Of a stretch of 64,000 nt of DNA, positions 23,939-32,468 are shown piece by piece; within the stretch, counting starts at the first letter, position 1, and each line of letters begins with the position of its first letter. Made by a program: the position numbers and the translations under genes. Under the pieces are notes generated by a model, which was given only the letters and a program-made list of their open reading frames with translations, was not told where the DNA came from and searched no databases. Source of the DNA: an uncultured Verrucomicrobiota bacterium (GTDB taxonomy: Bacteria > Verrucomicrobiota > Verrucomicrobiia > Opitutales > Opitutaceae); assembly GCA_903904685.1 (NCBI GenBank), contig CAIVDS010000026.1, forward strand, positions 1 to 64,000, in the 5' to 3' direction.

Positions 23939-25096
23939 ATGAATCGCAAACTCCGCTTTGGTATGATCGGCGGCGGCCGCGGCGCCTTCATCGGCGCCGT
24001 CCACCGCATCGCCGCCCAGATGGACGGCCGGGCCGAGCTCGTCGCCGGCGCCTTTTCCTCCGACGCCGCCCGCTCCCGCGCCTCCGGCGCCGACCTCTTC
24101 CTTGATCCCGCCCGCGTCTACGGCTCCTACGCCGAGATGGCCCGGGTCGAAAGCCGCAAGCCCGCGGGCGAACGCCTCGACTTCGTCGTCATCGTCACGC
24201 CCAACCACCAGCACTTCCCGCCCGCGAAACTGTTCCTCGAGGCCGGCTTCAACGTCGTCTGCGACAAGCCCGTGACCTTCAACCTCGCCGAGGCGAAGAA
24301 GCTCCGCGCCCTCGTGAAGAAGACGAAAAAGGTCTTCGCCCTCACGCACAACTACACCGGCAACGCCATGGTGAAGCAGGCCCGCGACTTCGTGCGCGCC
24401 GGCAAGCTCGGCGAGCTCCGCAAAGTCGTGGTCGAGTATCCGCAGGGCTGGCTTTCCACCGCCCTCGAGCAGACCGGCCAGAAGCAGGCCGGCTGGCGCA
24501 CCGATCCCAAGCGCAGCGGCGCCGCCGGCTGCATCGGCGACATCGGCACCCACGCCGAAAATCTCGCCCGCTACATCACCGGCCTGGAAATCAAGGAGCT
24601 CTGCGCCGACCTCACGACCTTCGTCAAGGGCCGCCGGCTCGACGACGACGGCAACATCCTCGTGCGTTTCGTCGGGGGCGCCAAAGGCATCCTTCACGCC
24701 TCGCAGATCAGCGTCGGCGAGGAAAACAACCTCAACATCCGCATCTACGGTTCCACCGGCGGTCTCGAATGGCGGCAGGAGCATCCCAACGAGCTCATCG
24801 TCAAATTCCCCGACCAGCCCGCCCAGATCTGGCGGCGCGGCAACGGCTACAACGGCGACACCGCCAAGAAGTTCACCCGCATCCCCGCCGGCCATCCCGA
24901 GGGCTACCTCGAGGCGTTCGGCAACATCTACGCCGAAGCCTTCCGCGCCATCGCCGCCGAGGTCGGGGGCAAGCCGCTTCCCAAGGACCTCGATTTTCCC
25001 ACCATCGACGACGGCGTCGCCGGCATGGCCTTCATCGAAACCGTGGTGAAGTCCTCCAAGCTCGGCGCCAAGTGGCTGAAGTTTCCCAAGGCCTGA
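23939..25096 (+). CDS. Gfo/Idh/MocA family oxidoreductase
   Basis: NAD(P)-dependent sugar or polyol dehydrogenase. The N-terminal Rossmann motif is [18 protein letters not shown]. The EKP-type loop appears as [17 protein letters not shown]. The catalytic region includes [16 protein letters not shown] with the conserved His. The C-terminal alpha/beta domain is complete. The ATG before NRKLRFG gives 385 residues. It pairs with the upstream TIM-barrel isomerase, suggesting keto-sugar handling. A terminator follows 29 bp downstream. Confidence 0.92.
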   Translation: MNRKLRFGMIGGGRGAFIGAVHRIAAQMDGRAELVAGAFSSDAARSRASGADLFLDPARVYGSYAEMARVESRKPAGERLDFVVIVTPNHQHFPPAKLFLEAGFNVVCDKPVTFNLAEAKKLRALVKKTKKVFALTHNYTGNAMVKQARDFVRAGKLGELRKVVVEYPQGWLSTALEQTGQKQAGWRTDPKRSGAAGCIGDIGTHAENLARYITGLEIKELCADLTTFVKGRRLDDDGNILVRFVGGAKGILHASQISVGEENNLNIRIYGSTGGLEWRQEHPNELIVKFPDQPAQIWRRGNGYNGDTAKKFTRIPAGHPEGYLEAFGNIYAEAFRAIAAEVGGKPLPKDLDFPTIDDGVAGMAFIETVVKSSKLGAKWLKFPKA

Positions 25097-25125
25097 CGCC
25101 CCGCGAACAAAGCCCCCTCCCCCTC

Positions 25126-25153
25126 AAGCCCCGGCGCGCAGCCGGGGCTTTTT
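25126..25153. terminator. Bidirectional intrinsic terminator between the convergent oxidoreductase and rhaA genes
   Basis: AAGCCCCGGC and GCCGGGGCTT pair perfectly across GCGCA and are followed by a T-run on the plus strand; only a short A-pair precedes the stem, so termination of the plus-strand oxidoreductase is clearest. rhaA ends 18 bp to the right on the other strand. Confidence 0.85.
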
Positions 25154-25171
25154 CACGCGTCAAAACAATGG

Positions 25172-26428
25172 TCAGCGCCGGACGCTCAGCACGGCTTTCT
25201 CGTAGGCCTTCACCTCGCCGAGCCACGCCGCGCCCACCGGCGCATTCTGACGGCGGCAGAATTCGTCCCACACCTCGCCGAACGGCAGCGTCTTCGCCTC
25301 TTCCTGCCAGACGAGGCGCGACGTGTGGTCGCCCGCCGCCTCGGTCTCGCGCAGTTTTTTCGCCGGTTCCAGCAGCGCAAGCAGGAGCGACTTTTGCGCC
25401 GAACGCGTGCCGATCGTCCACGCCGCGATGCGGTTGATGCTCGCGTCGAAGAAATCCAGGCCGATGGCCGTGCGCGGCAGGAAGCCGCCCCGCACCACCT
25501 CCTCCATCACCGCCTTCGTCGGGTCGTCCAAGATCACCACGTGGTCGCTGTCCCAGCGCACCCCGCGGCTCACGTGCAGCAGCAGGCCGGGCACGTATTG
25601 CAGCACCGAGGAAATCTTGTCGGCCAGCGTCTCAGTCGGGTGGAAATGCCCCGCGTCGAGGCACAGCCACTTTTTGCGCGTCACCGCATAGCCGAGGTAG
25701 AATTCGTGCGAGCCCACCACGTAGCTCTCCGAGCCGATGCCAAACAGCTTGGCCTCGACCGCGTCCACGTTGTGCGCCTCGTCGATTTTCTCGGCGAACA
25801 CCTTGTCCAGCGCCGACGCCAGCCGTTCGCGCGGCCCCTTGCGGTCGAACGGGGTGTCCTTGTAGCCGTCGGGTATCCAGACATTCGTCACCGCCCGCGA
25901 GCCGAGCTGCCGGCCCGCCGCCGCCGCGATCCGGCGGCACGCGACGCCGTGCGCGATCCAGTAGTCGCGGATGCCCGCGTCCGCGCTGCTCAGCGTGAAG
26001 CCGTCGTTCGCCAGCGGATGGGAAAAAAAGCTCGGGTTGAAGTCCATGCCCCAGCCCTGCGCCTTGCACCAGTCGATCCACGACTGGAAATGCGTCACGT
26101 CATACTCGCTGCGCTCCACCTTTTTCCCGCCGAGGTCGGCGTAGAGCGCGTGCAGGTTGAGGCGCTTCCTGCCCGGGATGAGCCGCGCCGCCTGCTCGAG
26201 GTCGGCCCGCAGTTCGGCGATGGAGCGCGCCTTGCCCGGATAGTTGCCCGTCGCCTGGATGCCGCCGCCGCTCAGCCCGGCGCCGGGTTTTTCAAAGCCG
26301 CCCACGTCGTCGCCCTGCCAGCAATGCAGCGAGATCGGCGTGGCCGCCAGCGTCGCCAGGACGGCTTCGACATCGACGCCCAGCGCGGCGTAGCGCTCGC
26401 TGGCTTGGGTAAAAAAGGAAGTGCTCAT
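25172..26428 (-). CDS. rhaA: L-rhamnose isomerase
   Basis: Converts L-rhamnose to L-rhamnulose, the first step of rhamnose use. Family blocks are present throughout: [16 protein letters not shown] near the N-terminus, [30 protein letters not shown], and metal-binding [30 protein letters not shown] and [14 protein letters not shown]. The 418-residue length is normal. No kinase or aldolase for rhamnulose lies in the window. It follows xseA on the same strand after 124 bp. It fits a cell living on rhamnose-containing pectin. Confidence 0.95.
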   Translation of the reverse strand: MSTSFFTQASERYAALGVDVEAVLATLAATPISLHCWQGDDVGGFEKPGAGLSGGGIQATGNYPGKARSIAELRADLEQAARLIPGRKRLNLHALYADLGGKKVERSEYDVTHFQSWIDWCKAQGWGMDFNPSFFSHPLANDGFTLSSADAGIRDYWIAHGVACRRIAAAAGRQLGSRAVTNVWIPDGYKDTPFDRKGPRERLASALDKVFAEKIDEAHNVDAVEAKLFGIGSESYVVGSHEFYLGYAVTRKKWLCLDAGHFHPTETLADKISSVLQYVPGLLLHVSRGVRWDSDHVVILDDPTKAVMEEVVRGGFLPRTAIGLDFFDASINRIAAWTIGTRSAQKSLLLALLEPAKKLRETEAAGDHTSRLVWQEEAKTLPFGEVWDEFCRRQNAPVGAAWLGEVKAYEKAVLSVRR

Positions 26429-26552
26429 TTGAATAAATAAGGGGTGAAGGGAACTGGGAATTCACACCGCAACAGCCGCGTCGAGACAAGGGAATCCGCC
26501 GATATTTTTTCACTCCGACTCGTCGCCGACTTTGGCTTGGCCACAGCCGCCC

Positions 26553-27839
26553 TCACTCCTCCGCCTTCACCGGCACCGTTCCATCGGCGAACTCCGCCGC
26601 CAGCCGCTGTCCCTTCCGGACGGCGGCTTTTTTCTGCACCGGCTTCCCCTCCTCGTCGCGCATGATCACGAAGCCGCGATGCAACACCGACGCCGGGCTC
26701 GCCGCGTGCAACCGTTTCCACAACGACAGCAGCCGCTGCGACTCCGCCTCCACCCTCCGCTGCGGCGAACGCTCCCGCAGCAACGACCGCGCCTCGCCCA
26801 GCCGTTGCCGCCGCGCCTGCACCGTTTTCTCCAGCGCCGATGCCAGCCGGTTGCTCATGTCGTCGAGCCGCAGATACCCGCGCTCGATCTGCGCCGACGG
26901 CGCCAGCAGCCGCAACCGCGAACGCGCATGATCCAGCCGCTCGCCCGCCGTTTCCAGCGCCGCGCCGACATGGTGCTCCAGATCCTCCGCGAGCCGCGCC
27001 GCCTTCTCCAGCGCCGCCACGAACCCGCTTGAGATCAACTCCGCCGCCGCGCTCGGCGTCTCCGCGCGCACATCCGCCGCGAAGTCGCACAGCGTGAAAT
27101 CGATATCGTGCCACACCGCCGAGATGATCGGCACCGCGCACGCCGCCACCGCCCGCACCAGCGGCTCCTCGTTGAACGCCCACAGGTCTTCCAGGCTCCC
27201 GCCGCCGCGTCCGATCACCAGCAGGTCGAAAATCTTGAGCCTCTCCGCCTCCGCCAGCATCTCCACCATCTCGGCCGCCGCGCCCTCGCCCTGCACCTTC
27301 GCCGGCAGCACCACCACCCGCCCGCGCCAGCCGCGACGGATGAGGATGCGCATGAAATCCTGCACCGCCGCGCCCGTCGGCGACGTGATGAAACCCACCG
27401 TCCCCGGCATCGCCGGGATCGCCGCCTTGTTCTCCGCCGCGAACAGCCCCTCGTCGGCCAGCCTGCGCTTCAACTCCTCGAACTCGCGCTGCAACCGCCC
27501 CACGCCGTCCTCGATCACCACGCGCACGATCAGCTGGTAGTTGCCCCGCGCCTCGTAGACCGAAATCTCCCCGTAGACGACCACCTGCGCCCCGTCGCGC
27601 AGCTTCATTGTCTGCCTCGCCGCGTCGCCGCGAAACATCACCGCCGACACCTGCGCGCCCGCGTCCTTCAGCAAAAAATAAACGTGCCCGCTCGCCTGCG
27701 CCCGCAGGTTGGACACCTCGCCGCGCACCCAGCACGGGCGGATTTCGCGCTCCAGCACCGTCTTCACCCGCCGCGTGAACTCCGTCACGCTTTCCGCGCG
27801 GGCCCCGCCGTCGAGTTCGATTTCCTTTCCCCTGCTCAT
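26553..27839 (-). CDS. xseA: Exodeoxyribonuclease VII large subunit
   Basis: Catalytic subunit of the single-strand exonuclease. An N-terminal OB fold (CWVRGEVSNLRAQASGHVYFLLKDAGAQVSAVMFRG) is followed by the catalytic core (GFITSPTGAAVQDFMRIL, IGRGGGSLEDLWAFNEEPLVRA) and a C-terminal coiled coil. The block usually written SAVGHE reads SAVWHDIDFTLCDFAADVRAETPSAAAE, so the Gly and Glu beside the conserved His are replaced. Length is 428 residues. It overlaps the upstream VTT gene by 4 bp. The small subunit gene xseB is not adjacent. Confidence 0.94.
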   Translation of the reverse strand: MSRGKEIELDGGARAESVTEFTRRVKTVLEREIRPCWVRGEVSNLRAQASGHVYFLLKDAGAQVSAVMFRGDAARQTMKLRDGAQVVVYGEISVYEARGNYQLIVRVVIEDGVGRLQREFEELKRRLADEGLFAAENKAAIPAMPGTVGFITSPTGAAVQDFMRILIRRGWRGRVVVLPAKVQGEGAAAEMVEMLAEAERLKIFDLLVIGRGGGSLEDLWAFNEEPLVRAVAACAVPIISAVWHDIDFTLCDFAADVRAETPSAAAELISSGFVAALEKAARLAEDLEHHVGAALETAGERLDHARSRLRLLAPSAQIERGYLRLDDMSNRLASALEKTVQARRQRLGEARSLLRERSPQRRVEAESQRLLSLWKRLHAASPASVLHRGFVIMRDEEGKPVQKKAAVRKGQRLAAEFADGTVPVKAEE

Positions 27840-28525
27840 GGCGCCTTAGCCTGACGCCGCTGGTAATGCCGCCGGAGGAACTTCACCCCGACCGAGAAGG
27901 CGATGAACAGGCTCGCCGCCAGAAAGATCATTTTTCCCCGCCCATGCGCCAGCGCGTCGCCGAACAGGATGAACGCCGCCGAATACACGCTCACGATCGC
28001 CATCGACACCGCCATGTAGAGGCCGAACGGGATCGCCGTCATCCCCAGCACGAAGTTTTGCAGCGCATACGGCGGCCCCGGCGTCACCCGCACCAGCACG
28101 AGCAGCCCCAGCCGGTCCTCCGTCGCCACCTGCGGCAGCGTGTAGCCCATCCACGCGAGCAGTTTCTCCACCCAGGGCCGCAGCGCGTAGCGCGCCAGCC
28201 AGTAGGAGAACGCCAGGTTCACCGCGATGCTCGCCAACGCCAGCCCCACGACCGTCGGCGCGCCCAGCTCGCCGCCGAACACCGGCAGCGCCGACAAGGT
28301 GAACGCCGTGAGCGGACACCCGAACGACGGCAGCACCGCCATCGCCGCGAAAAACGTCACCGGCCCGAGTCCGCGGATGAACTCCAGCGCCTGGTGGAAC
28401 AACGCCTTCACATCGACGCCTTGGAGCAGCATCAAGGCGACCCCGGCCACCACCGCGCCGGCGGCGGCCAGCTTGAACAATAGCGCCGGACTCGGACGAA
28501 ACGACCGTTGCTCGGTGGAAGACAT
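27836..28525 (-). CDS. VTT-domain (TVP38/TMEM64, DedA-like) membrane protein
   Basis: The 229-residue protein has about five to six membrane helices. The VTT core has a re-entrant FGCPLTAFTLSALPVFGG segment and the R-x3-PGPPYALQNFVLGMTAIPFGLY block characteristic of the TVP38 group, whose members are linked to lipid or polyprenyl-phosphate transport. It is translationally coupled to xseA through a 4-bp overlap. Its upstream region holds the first copy (A) of the intergenic repeat that recurs through the next 4 kb. Confidence 0.88.
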   Translation of the reverse strand: MSSTEQRSFRPSPALLFKLAAAGAVVAGVALMLLQGVDVKALFHQALEFIRGLGPVTFFAAMAVLPSFGCPLTAFTLSALPVFGGELGAPTVVGLALASIAVNLAFSYWLARYALRPWVEKLLAWMGYTLPQVATEDRLGLLVLVRVTPGPPYALQNFVLGMTAIPFGLYMAVSMAIVSVYSAAFILFGDALAHGRGKMIFLAASLFIAFSVGVKFLRRHYQRRQAKAP

Positions 28526-28547
28526 GCCCCCGACGATGCCCCGCCCC

Positions 28548-28609
28548 CCTTCTCACCGTCAAGCCCGCGCCCCGCGCCTTTCAACTTCCCTCATCGCCGC
28601 TCATACCCA
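28548..28609. repeat. Intergenic repeat copy A (block 2)
   Basis: Contains the shared CCTTCTCACCGTCAAGCC and GCCTTTCAACTTCCCTCATC sequence found again at 29521-29580 and, in part, at 30001-30045 and 31934-31967. It separates the VTT gene start from the 3' end of the first small minus-strand gene. Confidence 0.85.
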
Positions 28610-28613
28610 CTGA

Positions 28614-28916
28614 CTAACCTCTGTCATATTGGATTTCCGCAGACCGAAGCTTGCCGACGGCTGCCATAAAAAGCTTAGCCCGCGATTCTTCACATTCTGA
28701 TTTTTCATACTTTTCGAGATCATCAATCGCACAGAGGAAAATCAGCAGGGCGCCGTGGTCTAATCGTTCTTCTTCTCGGGAGCGGTCACATGAAGCCATC
28801 GCCTGCTGCATGCTTTTTTTGAGCGCATCGAATTTCCCCTTTGACGTATCGCCATTGGAAAAAATGCGGAGCACTTCACAGCACCTTTCATTCATGTCGA
28901 AACGCGCAGTGTTCAT
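28614..28916 (-). CDS. Hypothetical small helical protein in repeat-bounded array
   Basis: The 100-residue protein (MNTARFDMNERCCEVLRIFSNG...) is soluble, charged and mostly helical; a longer form from GTG/TTG-type codons would read into the repeat and is disfavoured. No family is recognised. Its base composition is lower in GC than the flanking xseA region. The repeat copy B lies directly before its start and copy A directly after its stop, making a compact one-gene unit. Confidence 0.6.
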   Translation of the reverse strand: MNTARFDMNERCCEVLRIFSNGDTSKGKFDALKKSMQQAMASCDRSREEERLDHGALLIFLCAIDDLEKYEKSECEESRAKLFMAAVGKLRSAEIQYDRG

Positions 28917-28920
28917 TTCT

Positions 28921-29006
28921 TTGCCCGACACCGTTACCCGCACTCCCCTGATTTTACAGGCTAAAGTCCGATCCGCCCCGCCAAGCCCTAGCCCCGAGCC
29001 TTTCAG
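28921..29006. repeat. Intergenic repeat copy B (blocks 1 and 2)
   Basis: The first 60 bases match copy D (29941-30000) at 58 positions by direct comparison. Block 1 includes CCGTTACCCGCACTCCCCTG and a CCTG-ATTTTA-CAGG mini-hairpin. Block 2 follows in a shortened form ending TTTCAG. A third shared block, CCGTGGTTTTCAT, lies at 29011-29023 and overlaps the stop codon of the next gene. Confidence 0.9.
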
Positions 29007-29019
29007 TTGACCGTGGTTT

Positions 29020-29454
29020 TCATTTCCCTGCCTTGGTTGGAGTCAAATCGGGTCCGACATCCCAACCGTCATACTCCGATAAAAATATAATTTCACCGAA
29101 TTTCTTAAACCTAACATCTTTCGTGGAAATCGAGTCTAAGTTCTGCACCTGAACTTTCTCTACATGTAACCAATATTTTTTGGTTTCTTCATCTTTCCAA
29201 ATGTCGACGAATCTATGGCCTCCAATTCGAAGAAGAAATCCCAGAATCCTGAGCGGCTCTTCGTATTCGTTGATAAAAAAATAACCATAGAGCATATTGG
29301 CATTCACATTCCATTTTGTGTTTTCCTTTATGTGATCGAAAACTCGTTTGTTTTCTTTTGCGCGCGCCGCTTTTTCGCTGGGCGTAACGATGTAAATCCA
29401 TGCCATCAGCACGCAGACTGATAAGCCCATCAATGCAGCGATACGTTTTTTCAT
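29020..29454 (-). CDS. Hypothetical membrane-anchored or exported protein in repeat-bounded array
   Basis: The 144-residue product starts at an ATG preceded by GGGGGAAAAT, a fair ribosome site. One hydrophobic segment at residues 5-23 (IAALMGLSVCVLMAWIYIV) is a signal anchor. The rest is a charged extracytoplasmic domain rich in Lys, Trp and Tyr (HRFVDIWKDEETKKYWLHVEKVQVQ). No family is recognised. A 60-base row counted by hand (29281-29340) is 33 percent GC, far below the neighbouring housekeeping genes. Its 3' end shares the CCGTGGTTTTCAT block with the gene at 31990. Confidence 0.65.
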   Translation of the reverse strand: MKKRIAALMGLSVCVLMAWIYIVTPSEKAARAKENKRVFDHIKENTKWNVNANMLYGYFFINEYEEPLRILGFLLRIGGHRFVDIWKDEETKKYWLHVEKVQVQNLDSISTKDVRFKKFGEIIFLSEYDGWDVGPDLTPTKAGK

Positions 29455-29460
29455 ATTTTC

Positions 29461-29580
29461 CCCCAACAGCGTTCTTCGCCTCACTTGCGTTGGGCTTTGG
29501 TCGGTGAGTATGCCCCCCCCCCCTTCTCACCGTCAAGCCCTCGCCCCGGGCCTTTCAGCTCCCCTCGTCGCCGCTCAACC
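29461..29580. repeat. Intergenic repeat copy C with attC-like hairpin and an 11-base C run
   Basis: Block 2 is complete at 29521-29580 and very close to copy A. The right end (CCCAACAGCGTTC) aligns with the right ends of the other copies. In this copy, CCCAAC at 29462-29467 pairs with GTTGGG at 29489-29494, extended by GC/GC with one bulged A. GTTGGGC fits the GTTRRRY integron core. An uninterrupted run of 11 C residues lies at 29513-29523. Confidence 0.75.
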
Positions 29581-29603
29581 CTGCTGGTTCGGCTCTTTTG
29601 CTT

Positions 29604-29936
29604 TTAGTAAGACAGGCAATGGTTGAAACGATCAACGGCACATAGAAGCAGGACCAACAGAACTATGGCTCCCAAACTGATGAAGAGTGCAGGCACTGCG
29701 ACATCCAGCGGAGCGGTCCTTCTTTGACGATGGCGCTTTAAGGCCAAGATAGTAACGGCAGCCAAATACACACCCGCAGCAATCCACATGGAGTAGATCG
29801 CAACAACGGCGACGCGGGGAGCAAAGCCTGACGCAACAGGAGGGAGAAGAGCTTCGGTCACTGCGATCGCGAAGCCTGCACCGCACAGAGTAGCCGCCAT
29901 GACCGCGACAACATGCTGAATCAGTAACTTGATCAT
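29604..29936 (-). CDS. Hypothetical three-helix membrane protein in repeat-bounded array
   Basis: The 110-residue protein has three hydrophobic helices (about residues 3-26, 44-64 and 82-103) with a basic KRHRQRR loop between the second and third. A start 12 bp upstream (MGKKMIKLL) is equally possible. No family is recognised. Repeat copy D lies directly before the start and copy C after the stop, as for the neighbouring units. Confidence 0.6.
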   Translation of the reverse strand: MIKLLIQHVVAVMAATLCGAGFAIAVTEALLPPVASGFAPRVAVVAIYSMWIAAGVYLAAVTILALKRHRQRRTAPLDVAVPALFISLGAIVLLVLLLCAVDRFNHCLSY

Positions 29937-29940
29937 TTTT

Positions 29941-30045
29941 TTGCCCATCACCGTTACCCGCACTCCCCTGATTTTACAGGCTAAAGTCCGATCCGCCCCG
30001 TCAAGCCCTCGCCCCGGGCCTTTCAACCTCCCTCATCGCCGATCT
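29941..30045. repeat. Intergenic repeat copy D (blocks 1 and 2, fullest copy)
   Basis: Block 1 (29941-30000) is nearly identical to copy B. Block 2 (30001-30045) has TCAAGCCCTCGCCCCGGGCC followed by TTTCAACCTCCCTCATCGCC, matching copies A and C. This copy best shows that the two blocks form one unit of about 105 bp. Read on the minus strand it runs straight into the start of the next small gene. Confidence 0.92.
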
Positions 30046-30064
30046 TCCCCGCTAGTCGGCTAGT

Positions 30065-30472
30065 TTATTTCTTCTTCCAATTATCTTTGGTGTAACTGCC
30101 ACCTATGCAAATCGCATAAAGGCCAGTCCAAGATTTCTGCCATCGCCAACCTACTGCTGTGCCTAGTGCATTTTTTTCAATCCACGCAGTCGCTTTTTCT
30201 GCTGAGAGAACAGCCGTGCAAGTGGGGCATCTAGGACTGGCTTCGCTTCTAAAATGACCACCGCACGCACAAGGCTCTAATTCATCTTCTGCTTCTTTGG
30301 TTATAATTTTATGGATGCGAACCTTGCTGCCAGCGGGCATCTTCCAGCCGTCTAGCAATGCGGTCTTCCCGCATTGGTCGCAGTAAGCATACGCTGAGTC
30401 GCTAAAGCCTGTGTGAATGAGACTATATTCAAACTTGGCGTTACAAACTTCGCATGTGCCTTGATCGCTCAT
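30065..30472 (-). CDS. Hypothetical zinc-ribbon protein in repeat-bounded array
   Basis: The 135-residue protein carries four Cys pairs: CEVC and CDQCG near the N-terminus, then CACGG and CPTC in the middle, enough for two zinc ribbons. The C-terminal part is rich in Trp and Gly (VGWRWQKSWTGLYAICIGGSYTKDNWKKK). It is soluble with no helix bundle. Partner and substrate are unknown. It has the same one-gene, repeat-bounded layout, with copy E before the start and copy D after the stop. Confidence 0.65.
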   Translation of the reverse strand: MSDQGTCEVCNAKFEYSLIHTGFSDSAYAYCDQCGKTALLDGWKMPAGSKVRIHKIITKEAEDELEPCACGGHFRSEASPRCPTCTAVLSAEKATAWIEKNALGTAVGWRWQKSWTGLYAICIGGSYTKDNWKKK

Positions 30473-30480
30473 TCTTTCGG

Positions 30481-30533
30481 ACACCCTTACCCGCCCTCCC
30501 CTGATTTTACAGGCTAAAGTCCGATCTGCCCCG
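30481..30533. repeat. Intergenic repeat copy E (block 1)
   Basis: Matches block 1 of copy B at 50 of 53 positions. It is followed by a C-rich segment instead of a recognisable block 2. It lies just before the zinc-ribbon gene start and about 70 bp from the start of the opposite-strand beta-helix gene. Confidence 0.88.
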
Positions 30534-30602
30534 CCCGCCCCCGCCCTTCCCGCCGCCTGCAATACCTTGGCTTACGCCCGTCCCGCAGCCACGCTGCCGG
30601 CG

Positions 30603-31931
30603 ATGCGATCCCTCCACCGCGCACCCCTCGCCCTCCTCGCGGCCTCCCTGTTTCTCGGGCTTTGGTTTCCGGCGTCCGCCCGGGCCGCCAGCTACTTCAT
30701 CAACGCCCGCGGCGCCCTCGGCGACGGCTCGGGGTCGAGCGCCGCCAACGCCGCCGACGCGTCCACCCCGCAAAAATACCGCGCCATCAACCAGACGCGG
30801 TCCGCGCCGGGCACGGTGATCGTTTACGCCCCCGGCACCTACCTCGTCACCCCGGCCTTTTCGATGTTCGACGGGGTTTCCCACCAGGGCGCGGGCATCG
30901 ACGCGACGATCGTCAAGATCGAGGACGGCGCGGCGGCGGGCCCCTTCGCCCCCATGTGGCTCGCGGAGAAGGGCACCGTCTCCCGCTTCGGGTTCTTCGA
31001 CGCCACCATCGACTTCAACTCCACCCGCCAGCCCTGGTGGACCGCCAACGCGGGCAGCTCCATCGCCTTCGCGTTTTCCACCGCCGACCATTGCACCGTC
31101 CAGCGCGTCAAGTTCGTCAACATGGGCGCGAGGAAGCGCGAGTCCTTCCCCGTCTTTTTCATCGTGGGCCCGTCCTCCAAGGGCAACCTCCACCACAACC
31201 TCGTCGATTCCTGCGTCTTCACCCAGCCCGTCGCCCGCGGCAATACCGACGGCCTCACCTGCGTCATGATGGCCGACGCCGCGCCCGGCATCACCGTGGA
31301 CAACACCAACGTCGTCTCCCGCTGCCGCTTCCTCGACCTCAAGGCCCCCGAGCACTCGGACCTGCCCTACGCGCAGTGCTGCACCTGCCCCGTCGCCACC
31401 GACAACGAGGCCTCGGGCGTGGACGCCCTGTGGTTCATCGAGCCCGGCACCCAGACCCTCGGCGACAACGTCTTTTTCAAAGGCCAGACCGTGCAGGTGA
31501 CGGGCAACACGCTGGCGGACTCGGGGGAGGTCGCCCTCATCCTCATGCACCCGAACGGGAATTTCGCCGGAGAGCTGAACGTGCAAAACAACCGCGTCGG
31601 CATGACCGCGCATCCCTATTTCAAGCAAGGCCCGCGCGGGCCGACAGGGGTTTCGGTCGAGCAATACTGGGCGGGCGATCCCCCCGTGGGGAAGATCACG
31701 GTGCGGTCCAACACCTTTGTCGCGCCGACGCCCGCGGGGACGCCGCCGCGCGCCGTCTCGGCGGATTTTGCGGCGGGCTCCGGGCATACCTTCCGGCTGG
31801 CGGGCCTTGCGGTGCTCGACAACACCTTCGTGAACTTCCCCCCCGGCATCGACGCGCTGCACGTCACCAAGGACCCGGCCCGCAACCCAAACTTCACGCA
31901 AGCGGGCAACGTCTTTGGCGCGGAAAAGTAG
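30603..31931 (+). CDS. Secreted right-handed beta-helix protein
   Basis: The 442-residue protein has a signal peptide (SLHRAPLALLAASLFLGLWFPASARA) with likely cleavage after ARA. The mature part is a beta-helix with Asn ladders (ATIDFNSTRQ, NLHHNLVDSCVF, VQNNRVG, VRSNTFVAP, LDNTFVNFP). The opening YFINARGALGDGSGSSAANAADASTPQKYRAIN is like pectate-lyase/polysaccharide-lyase-type folds. A Cys cluster (AQCCTCP) lies in the middle. GC is high, unlike the small genes around it, and it is the only plus-strand gene in the array. Substrate and lyase or hydrolase activity cannot be assigned. A TTG 36 bp upstream is an alternative start. Confidence 0.8.
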   Translation: MRSLHRAPLALLAASLFLGLWFPASARAASYFINARGALGDGSGSSAANAADASTPQKYRAINQTRSAPGTVIVYAPGTYLVTPAFSMFDGVSHQGAGIDATIVKIEDGAAAGPFAPMWLAEKGTVSRFGFFDATIDFNSTRQPWWTANAGSSIAFAFSTADHCTVQRVKFVNMGARKRESFPVFFIVGPSSKGNLHHNLVDSCVFTQPVARGNTDGLTCVMMADAAPGITVDNTNVVSRCRFLDLKAPEHSDLPYAQCCTCPVATDNEASGVDALWFIEPGTQTLGDNVFFKGQTVQVTGNTLADSGEVALILMHPNGNFAGELNVQNNRVGMTAHPYFKQGPRGPTGVSVEQYWAGDPPVGKITVRSNTFVAPTPAGTPPRAVSADFAAGSGHTFRLAGLAVLDNTFVNFPPGIDALHVTKDPARNPNFTQAGNVFGAEK

Positions 31932-31933
31932 CA

Positions 31934-31993
31934 GGGCCCTTCAGCTTCCCTCGTCCCCGCTCATGCCTGCCGGCTGGGCTCCGTGGTTTTCAT
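31934..31993. repeat. Intergenic repeat copy F (partial block 2 plus 3' block)
   Basis: GGGCCCTTCAGCTTCCCTCG and CCCCGCTCATGCC correspond to the right part of block 2. CCGTGGTTTTCAT at 31981-31993 is identical to the block at 29011-29023 and again overlaps a TGA stop on the minus strand. Confidence 0.8.
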
Positions 31994-32454
31994 CTACCGG
32001 CTCTCGATCTTGCCAGCCAACCCTCATGCGCCTTTCCGGGTAGCGGAGGCTTAAACAAAGTATCATCTGCGATAGCAACCGATCCCTCTGGATGTATGAC
32101 CTGCATATTTTCACATTTCGGACAGCAATATACCTCAATCCAATGCTCTGTGGCATGATGTTTCGTCATGATCTCTCCGACTTCTGTGCATGCGCATAAT
32201 CTACGACCGACTCTATGTGCTTCTTTCACTTTTTCCCTTTTTGAATCTTTACGAACCAATGAAACCGTCCACCAACCCCAAGCCACTAAAACCGATACAA
32301 ATGCTCCTGATAGTGGAATGACCATCTGCATTTTTACTGTCAGGTCTCCTTTCGCGTCTGCAAGGAGTGCTACCAACATGGGCGCTGATACTGCTACGAA
32401 TCCACCTATGCGGGATAGCAGTGTCACTAATCGATTATCTGTGGTGTCGGTCAT
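31990..32454 (-). CDS. Hypothetical two-helix membrane protein with C-terminal Cys motif
   Basis: The 154-residue protein has two hydrophobic helices (about residues 15-32 and 42-64), then a basic linker (RKDSKREKVKEAHR) and a cytosolic tail with LCACTEVG and CCPKCENMQV, a probable zinc-binding site. No family is recognised. The ATG after a VTV-like leader was chosen because upstream codons lie inside the repeat. It is bounded by repeat copy G at its 5' side and copy F at its 3' side. Confidence 0.62.
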   Translation of the reverse strand: MTDTTDNRLVTLLSRIGGFVAVSAPMLVALLADAKGDLTVKMQMVIPLSGAFVSVLVAWGWWTVSLVRKDSKREKVKEAHRVGRRLCACTEVGEIMTKHHATEHWIEVYCCPKCENMQVIHPEGSVAIADDTLFKPPLPGKAHEGWLARSRAGR

Positions 32455-32468
32455 GTAATTTTTCTTCT

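Noticed and set aside
29941-30000. Sigma-70 promoter within repeat block 1
   Set aside because: TTGACG and TAAAAT hexamers occur on the minus strand but are 22 bases apart, too far for a standard promoter; copy B also changes the first hexamer.
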